Shown: positions 9,430 through 15,233 of the stretch, in pieces
Position numbering within the stretch: the stretch's first letter is position 1
Layout of the letters: the number at the start of each line of letters is the position of its first letter
From: Acephala macrosclerotiorum
Lineage: Eukaryota > Ascomycota > Leotiomycetes > Helotiales > Mollisiaceae
DNA length: 15,233 nt
Assembly: GCA_014904845.1 (NCBI GenBank)
Contig: MU119866.1
Coordinates: forward strand, 1-15,233
Reading direction: 5' to 3'
Notes under the pieces: generated by a model
Database searches by the model: none
What the model was told of the DNA's origin: nothing
The model's input: the letters and a program-made list of their open reading frames with translations, nothing else
Translations under genes and position numbers: made by a program

Positions 9430-11333
9430 TATCAAAATAAAACTTTTTTTACTTTTTTTGTATATAAAAAGATTTTACTTCTCTCACATATTATTAATAA
9501 AAAATGCTCATTTTATATTTTTTAATATTATTTCGTTTTATTATATTTATATTTTAATTTTTTCGATTTTTCGATTATTTTAATTATTATTTGTATTTAA
9601 TTCAAATAATCGAAAAAATATAATTCTTGAAAATATTATAATATTTTCGTGATTTTTAATCAAATAATAAATATATAAATATATTTTATCGATAATTTCG
9701 TTTAATCGCTATATAAATACTTTAAACGTTTTATAAAAACTTTACAAATATCTTATAAATAATTGATTTTTGTAAACGATTTAAAATAAATAATAAAACG
9801 AATAAAAAAGTAAATAAATACAATCGTTTTATATAATCGTAAAACAATATAATTATATAATTAATCGATTAATTCGAAATTGTAAAAAATAAATAAATTT
9901 AATTGAAATAAAAAAATAAAAAAATATCGTTTTAAATGAAATTTAAAATCGAATAACGTTTTTTATCGAATATAAACGAATTTTTTTTTTTCGGGTTTAT
10001 AAACGATTTTATTCTGTGTAATAAATATAGATTTAAATTGATTATTTAAAAGTACGAACTTTTTTATAATTGATTTTTTTAAATTTTTAAAAATCGAAAA
10101 AACGTTAAAATTTCGTTTTTATGAAAATAATAATAAAATTTTCTCGTAATTCAACAATATTTAAAAACGTAATATCGACTTTTTTTAGTATTATTTTATA
10201 TCGAAATTTATATTTCGTAGTTTAATTTTTTTTAAGTAAATTCTTATTAATTCGTAATTAAAAACAATTATTAATTAATATTAATATTATATTAAAAATA
10301 TCGAATTTACTAATAAAACAATTTAAACGTACGTAGAATTTTTCTTCGAATTTTAATATATATATTGATTTATAATTAATTAAAACAATTTAAAAAACGA
10401 AACTCGAAATATAAAAATTTTACTTCGAAAATAAAAATAAAACATATTAATTATATGCGATTTCGAATCGCACGTAAATATTATGTGATATTTGTTTCGA
10501 TATATTTATTGAAATTTTTAAGATTTTTGTCGTTATTTTTAATAAAATATTATTTTTTATTAAATACGTTTTTATTATATGATTATTTTAAGTATTTTTG
10601 ATTATATTATTAAATTAATTTTCAAAAAAATACAAAAGTTTCATTTTAATTACAATTTTAATTGTCGTTTAAATCGTCGTTTTAAATTTTCAATATTTTT
10701 TTTTCTATGTAATACGATTTAACAATTATAAATCGAAAACTAATTAATTCGTAAAATATATTAATTGTATATATTTTATCGTTAATTACTAATAATTAAT
10801 ATAATTTTTTTATTCGCTTTTTTTACGTTAAATATATACATTTAAAAAAATTAATAAATTTAATGTAAATTTCGTATTTAAATTATTTCTTATTATAAGC
10901 GTATTTTTAATTTAATGTTTAATATATAAACAATGTATTTTTTTTAATAATTACTCGAATTGTTTTAATTCTTTTAATAATTAATAATAATAACGTATTA
11001 TTACTAATTATTTTAAAATAAATTTTTAAAATTAATAATGTAAATATAATATTATTCGATTTTATTAAATTGTTTATAATTTTAATTACTATTTGTAAAA
11101 TTATTTTTTTATTGATTTATTTTTCAATTAATTTATTACAAATAATTTTATAAATTCAACGTAATAAAATATATATATTTTTTATTTTTTTTATATTATT
11201 ATAAACTTCGACAAATATTTCTTTGATTTCAATTATTATTATTTTAACGTTTTATTGAAACTCTATAAATAAATTTTTTTTTTTTCGCGTTATAAACGAA
11301 ATAATCAAATAATTTTTAATACGTATCGATTTA
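9430..11333 (+). repeat. 3' LTR of the plus-strand copia element
   Basis: It starts TATCAAAATAAAACTTTTTTT and follows the 5' LTR closely to about 9530 (TTTTTTTGTATATAAAAAG, TATTATTAATAAAAAATGC). A segment matching about 2835-2945 seems missing, then TTTCGATTATTTTAATTA near 9570 matches 2974-2991. Weaker anchors in correct order are TATATGCGAT (about 10452), the ATTAC...TTCGC block (about 10786-10815), and the last 100 bp (about 11255-11333). In contrast to the 5' LTR it has lost both C and G outside CpG, so it was mutated on both strands. The end is uncertain by tens of bases. No gene lies inside. Confidence 0.6.
10456..10472. other. CG-containing hairpin in the 3' LTR
   Basis: TGCGAT (10456-10461) and ATCGCA (10467-10472) form a 6-bp stem around TTCGA. 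It is one of the few symmetric sites here with several C/G pairs. The 5' LTR has the left arm (about 3714) but not a matching right arm. No function is assigned. Confidence 0.5.
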
Positions 11334-12105
11334 ATACATATAAAAAGTATTTTATATCGTTTTTATAAATATATTCTTTAAAAATCTAACGATTTGAAAT
11401 ACTATAAACGAGTTTATTATTTGTAATATTAATTTCGAATTTAAATATAAAATATCGATAATAATTAAATAATTAAATTTATAATTATTTTATAAAATAA
11501 ATTTGAATCTTTTAAAAAATTATTTATATATTTAATAATAATAATAATATTTAATAAAATATTAAATATATTTAATATTTATATTATAATCGATTTATTG
11601 AAATTTTTTTTATAAAACGTTGTACTAATAAATATTTAAAATGTTTATATAATTAACGTAATTCAATATTAATAAAATGATTTCAAATTAGACTTTTTTT
11701 TAATTAATATAATAATATTTAAAAATATTTTTATTTTCGTATAATAAAAACGATTTTATTTTTTTAAATTAAAATATTCTTAAAATTATTAAATTTTATA
11801 TTTATATTATTTATATTTTAAATACAAAATAAAAATAATATATTTATAAAAACAATATAAAATATAATAAAATATTAATATAAATAATTTTTTACGATAA
11901 TACGATTTTTTTAAATCGAATTTTATAAATTTTAATTATTAATATATTTATTATTGTTTTTATAATAATTTCAATTGATTTTAAATTTAATTTAATTTAA
12001 TTTTCAATTAATTTTTTGATTTTAAATTCAATTTAAAATAAATTAAAATTGGTTTTAAAATTAAATTTGAATTAATATACAATTTAATTTTAATAAATTA
12101 ATTTT
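11334..12105. other. Featureless AT-rich flank
   Basis: I see no gene, RNA or recognisable repeat relic apart from the palindrome at 11557-11580. C and G are both scarce outside CpG. It is probably older decayed repeat DNA that the copia element inserted into. Confidence 0.5.
11557..11580. repeat. Perfect 24-bp AT-only palindrome
   Basis: AAATATTAAA followed by TATATTTAATATTT is identical to its own reverse complement over 24 bases, and symmetry stops at both edges. It contains no C or G, so chance is a fair explanation in this DNA. Confidence 0.6.
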
Positions 12106-12349
12106 AATTTCGCGTTTAAATTAAATAAAAAAAACTTTTTTAAAAAACAATTTTATATATTTATTTTCAATTTATTGATCGAATAAAACAATTTTATATT
12201 TAAATAAAAAAGATTTTTTTAGAGTATAATTTTGTATATTTATTTTCAATTTATTAATCGAATAAATTAATTTCGTATTTAAATAAAAAAAAACTTTTTC
12301 AAAATACAATTTTATGTATTTATTTTTAATTTATTGATCGAAAAAAAAA
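12106..12349. repeat. Three imperfect tandem units of about 80 bp
   Basis: Units run 12106-12189, 12190-12268 and 12269-12349. Each holds the same order: AATTT(CG)..TTTAAAT, an A-run, a short T-run, then ATAATTTT or ACAATTTT, TATTTATTTTCAATTTATT and GATCGA or AATCGA. Differences are largely transitions plus A-run length. It is a minisatellite-like array in non-coding DNA. Confidence 0.8.
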
Positions 12350-13689
12350 ATTCTTTTAATAATTTTATTATTATAGTCTTTTAATTAATTAATAAAATAA
12401 TTTTTTTTTAATTAATAAATAAAATTAATACTATTCAAATTAAAATTTTACAAATTATTAATTCGAAATAAAATTCGTAAATCGATTGTATTATATATAA
12501 TAATTATTTATATATTATAAAAATATTAATCGTAAAATATAAATTTTTTTATATTAAAACGCGTAAAATATTAGTAAATAATAATAGAATATATTAAAAA
12601 ATTAAAATAATTATATAATTATATTAATTTATTTTTTATTTTTTATTCGATTTATTATTATTATTATTTGTTTTATTAAAGTTTTTTTTAATAGAAAAAT
12701 TGTTATTATTATTATTAGTTTTTATATTTGAATTTTTATTTAAATTAATAATATAATAAATATTATATTTATTTGAGATTAATACGTTTAATAAAAAAAA
12801 ATCGTTAATAAAAATATTTTTAAATATAAATATATTGTATAATATATTAAATGTATTATAAAAATAATTTTATTTTTATTTTTTCAAATTACGATTATTA
12901 TTGAATTTAAATAAATATATTAAATAATTGTAAATTATTAAATAAATATAAAAATTTGTTATTTAAATCAATTTTTGTTAATTTATATTAAAAAAATAAT
13001 ATATATTAAAAAAATTTGATTTTAAGAGAAGTAATTTTTTTGAAATTTATAATAAAAATAAATAAAATAAAAATAATTTTTAATTAATATTTTTGAAAAT
13101 TCGTTTTAAAAATCGTTTTTAATTTAATAAAATTAGTACAATTTTAATAATTGAAATACTAGCGAAATTAAATATTAATTAATCGAAAAATTTTTTTAAT
13201 AATAATATTTTTTTAGTTTTTATTATTATATTTAATTTTACGTATAATATTTTTAAAAATAAAATTGTTATATATTATATTAAAAAAAATTTCGCGAGTA
13301 AAAATAATAATTTTCGTACGATTTAAATTAGTAATAAAATAGTAATAATTAATAATTTTTAATTTTATTATAATAATATTTTTATTGATAGTATTTTCGA
13401 TAATAATATAATTTTTGATATAATTAGATTGAGAATTTGATTTGTAAAATTGTATTAATTTAATAAAATTAATATTAGTTTAATAAAGATTTTTATAAAT
13501 AGTATTTTTAATGTATTTTTTTTTTTGATTAATAAAATTAATATTGTGAATATTTGTATTAATATTGTAATTATTAATATAAAAGTTTTTATTATTATTA
13601 TATTAATTTGAAAATAAAAAAGTTTTTTTTGATTTAAATAAATTAAAAACAATTTTAAATAATTGATTATTAATTTTAAATAATTAATT

Positions 13690-14205
13690 AATTTTATTTT
13701 GTTTAATAAATTTGATTTTAAATTTTAATAATAATATAAAAATAGAATTAATAGAAATCTTTTTTTTAGAGAAAATTTTATTAGTATATATTTTAAATAA
13801 TTGAGTAATTCGATTTATTTTAAGAATAAATTGAAAAAAATAAGTATTACAAAAATTTTAAGTATTTTTTTCGAGTAAAGTATTGAATTTTCGTTTTCGA
13901 TTATTAATTGAAATAAAAGCGTATAAAAAATTAATTAAAATAATAAATTTATTTTTATTATTAAATATAATAAACAAACGTTAAATATTAGAAATTATTA
14001 TTTTAATTTTATATAATTTAACGATTTTATTAAAAATTTGAAATAATATAATTGTAATTAATAAATTAAACGAATTATTTAAATTAGAATATAATATTAA
14101 TATATGTAAAAAAAATATTTTAAAGTAATATAAATTAATACAATTAATACAATTATTGATAAAATTGATAAAATACGATAAAAGAAAAAATAGAAAATAT
14201 GTTTA
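13690..14205 (-). pseudogene. Unidentified decayed coding frame (candidate)
   Basis: Reading the minus strand from about 14205 down, one frame runs roughly 74 codons to a TAA at 13981-13983, then about 45 codons to another TAA near 13850, then on to about 13690. In DNA this AT-rich a stop is expected about every 11 codons. The translation is rich in Phe, Leu, Ile, Asn and Tyr, with pieces such as NFLYAFISINNRKRKFNTLL and RITQLFKIYTNKIFSKKK. If the coding strand underwent G-to-A change, many Asn, Lys and Ile would be former Asp, Glu/Gly and Val. I do not recognise the family; a second transposon relic is the likeliest origin. The low G content of this strand also lowers TAG and TGA frequency, so chance is not excluded. 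Confidence 0.3.
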
Positions 14206-15098
14206 CAAATGTAAAAATTTGAATATATTATAATATAAATTAATTAAAAGTTATACGATTTAAAAATTAATAAGAAGTAAATTTATTATTGAATTAATAC
14301 AAATTTTAATTAATAACGATATATAAAAATTGTATAATTGAAAATACGATTAAAATTATTAATAAAAAGAAAAATATTAATTAAATTAAAATAAAAAAAA
14401 TATCGTTATATATTAAATATATTAATATTAAAATTAAAATTAAACGATAATTTTATTTATATTTAATTTTAATATTTTTTTATTGATTTCAATTTAAAAT
14501 AAAAACTTTTTATATATTATAATAATTTATTATTATTATTTTTTATATATATTTATTACAATTATATTTTAAATTTTTGTAATAATAATTTTATTTAACG
14601 TATTATAAAAAGTTTTTATAATTATTAATTTTGAGTTTATAATTCGTAGATATCGTTTTTAGTAAATAAATATTATTTACGCGTTTAAAAATTTTGAATA
14701 TTTAAAATCTTTATTAAATAGTATTAAAATAAATTTATAAATATTACTATTTTAAAATCGATTTATATATTAACGTTTTACGTAATATAATTAATATAAT
14801 ACTACGAATTTTGTCGTATGTTTTTATTAATTAAAAAAAGAAAAATTAAATCGATTATTTAAATTGTTTTTTATTAATTAATATTAAAATTGATAAAAAT
14901 AAACAATTTATTGAAAACGATATTAATATTTCGAATTATTTAAAAATCGATTAATATGTATATTATTTGTTAAAATTGATTTCGAGTAATTACAATAATT
15001 AAATAAATATATTTCATAGTAAAATAATAAATAATAAGACAATAGAAATAAAAATTTGAGTAGAAATTTTGAAATATATTAATAAAATAATAGTATTG

Positions 15099-15136
15099 AA
15101 AAAAAAAAAAAAAATTGCAAAAAAAAAAAAAAAAAA
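15099..15136. repeat. Two adjacent A-runs
   Basis: Runs of 16 A (15099-15114) and 18 A (15119-15136) are separated by TTGC. They could be a decayed poly-A tail of a retroelement or simple slippage; no coding relic is visible next to them. Confidence 0.8.
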
Positions 15137-15233
15137 TAAAAAAATTGTAAAAAATAATATTAATATATTATTTAATATAAATAAATAATTAATCGAGTAA
15201 TTGATTGAGAAAATGTAAAAAAAATAATAAAAA

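Larger units (their letters stand above)
2732..11333 (+). mobile_element. Decayed full-length Ty1/copia LTR retrotransposon
   Basis: The plus-strand order is LTR (2732-4449), gag relic, integrase scrap, reverse transcriptase, RNase H, LTR (9430 to about 11333), diagnostic of a copia superfamily element. Length is about 8.6 kb, with an interior of about 5 kb. Such elements copy themselves through an RNA intermediate inside Gag particles and insert the cDNA with integrase. This copy is dead: in-frame stops stand at conserved Trp positions, the RT YxDD box has lost its second Asp, and the frame shifts within pol. Almost all recognisable damage is G-to-A on the coding strand. The 5' boundary is supported by three LTR copies beginning alike; the 3' boundary is approximate. 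No target-site duplication could be recognised. Confidence 0.82.
12350..15233. other. Decayed AT-rich block with reversed strand bias
   Basis: On the plus strand, G survives in TG, GA and GT while C is nearly absent except in CpG: the mirror image of 5-8 kb. This fits C-to-T change on the plus strand only. No family can be identified. The only coding hint is the minus-strand frame at 13690-14205. A short open frame at 13455-13652 on the minus strand is low-complexity Ile/Leu/Lys sequence in another frame and is not accepted as a gene. Confidence 0.55.

Noticed and set aside
13455..13652. Minus-strand 65-codon frame
   Set aside because: Low-complexity Ile/Leu/Lys/Phe translation with no motif, starting inside AT-rich repeats.
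13740..13800. IYTNK piece as the Tyr-Thr-Asp-Gly box of a LINE RNase H
   Set aside because: One residue would need a transversion, and no other LINE RT or RNase H motif was found around it.
1..15233. Organelle genome (mitochondrion or plastid) because of extreme AT content
   Set aside because: No rRNA, tRNA or organellar protein gene was seen, and the content is nuclear LTR retrotransposon.

Overview
The window is eukaryotic repeat DNA, very AT-rich, with no intact gene. The best-supported host is a filamentous fungus, probably an ascomycete, with AT-rich repeat blocks shaped by RIP-like (repeat-induced point mutation) C-to-T change. The evidence is the combination of a decayed Ty1/copia LTR retrotransposon, inactivation almost wholly by transitions, CpG surviving where other C-containing dinucleotides are lost, and mutation confined to one strand over kilobases. 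The species cannot be named from this.

Layout. (1) Positions 1 to about 2700 hold an inverted (minus-strand) copy of the element below: a partial LTR (1-844, cut by the window edge), about 333 bp of internal remnant (845-1177) and a second LTR (about 1178-2700). Almost the whole interior is missing, so it looks like a non-autonomous LTR-LTR derivative. (2) A longer plus-strand copia element starts at 2732, head-to-head with the inverted one: 5' LTR 2732 to about 4449, gag relic 4471-5160, decayed protease/integrase region with a possible integrase scrap at 6907-6990, reverse transcriptase 7938-8239, RT end plus RNase H 8426-9055, a short 3' region, and 3' LTR 9430 to about 11333. (3) Positions 11334-15233 are decayed AT-rich DNA with a three-copy 80-bp tandem repeat (12106-12349). 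From about 12.4 kb on, the strand asymmetry is reversed, and there is an unusually open but unidentified minus-strand frame (about 13690-14205).

How the parts relate. The gag and pol relics lie in the order expected for Ty1/copia (Gag, protease, integrase, RT, RNase H) on one strand, between two copies of the same LTR. All LTR pairings were made by eye, so ends are good to about 10-40 bp. Nothing here can be functional: conserved Trp codons have become stops, the RT catalytic YxDD box reads YIDN, and the pol frame shifts at least twice. Four LTR copies of one family in 11.3 kb, in both orientations, is the kind of duplication that attracts RIP.
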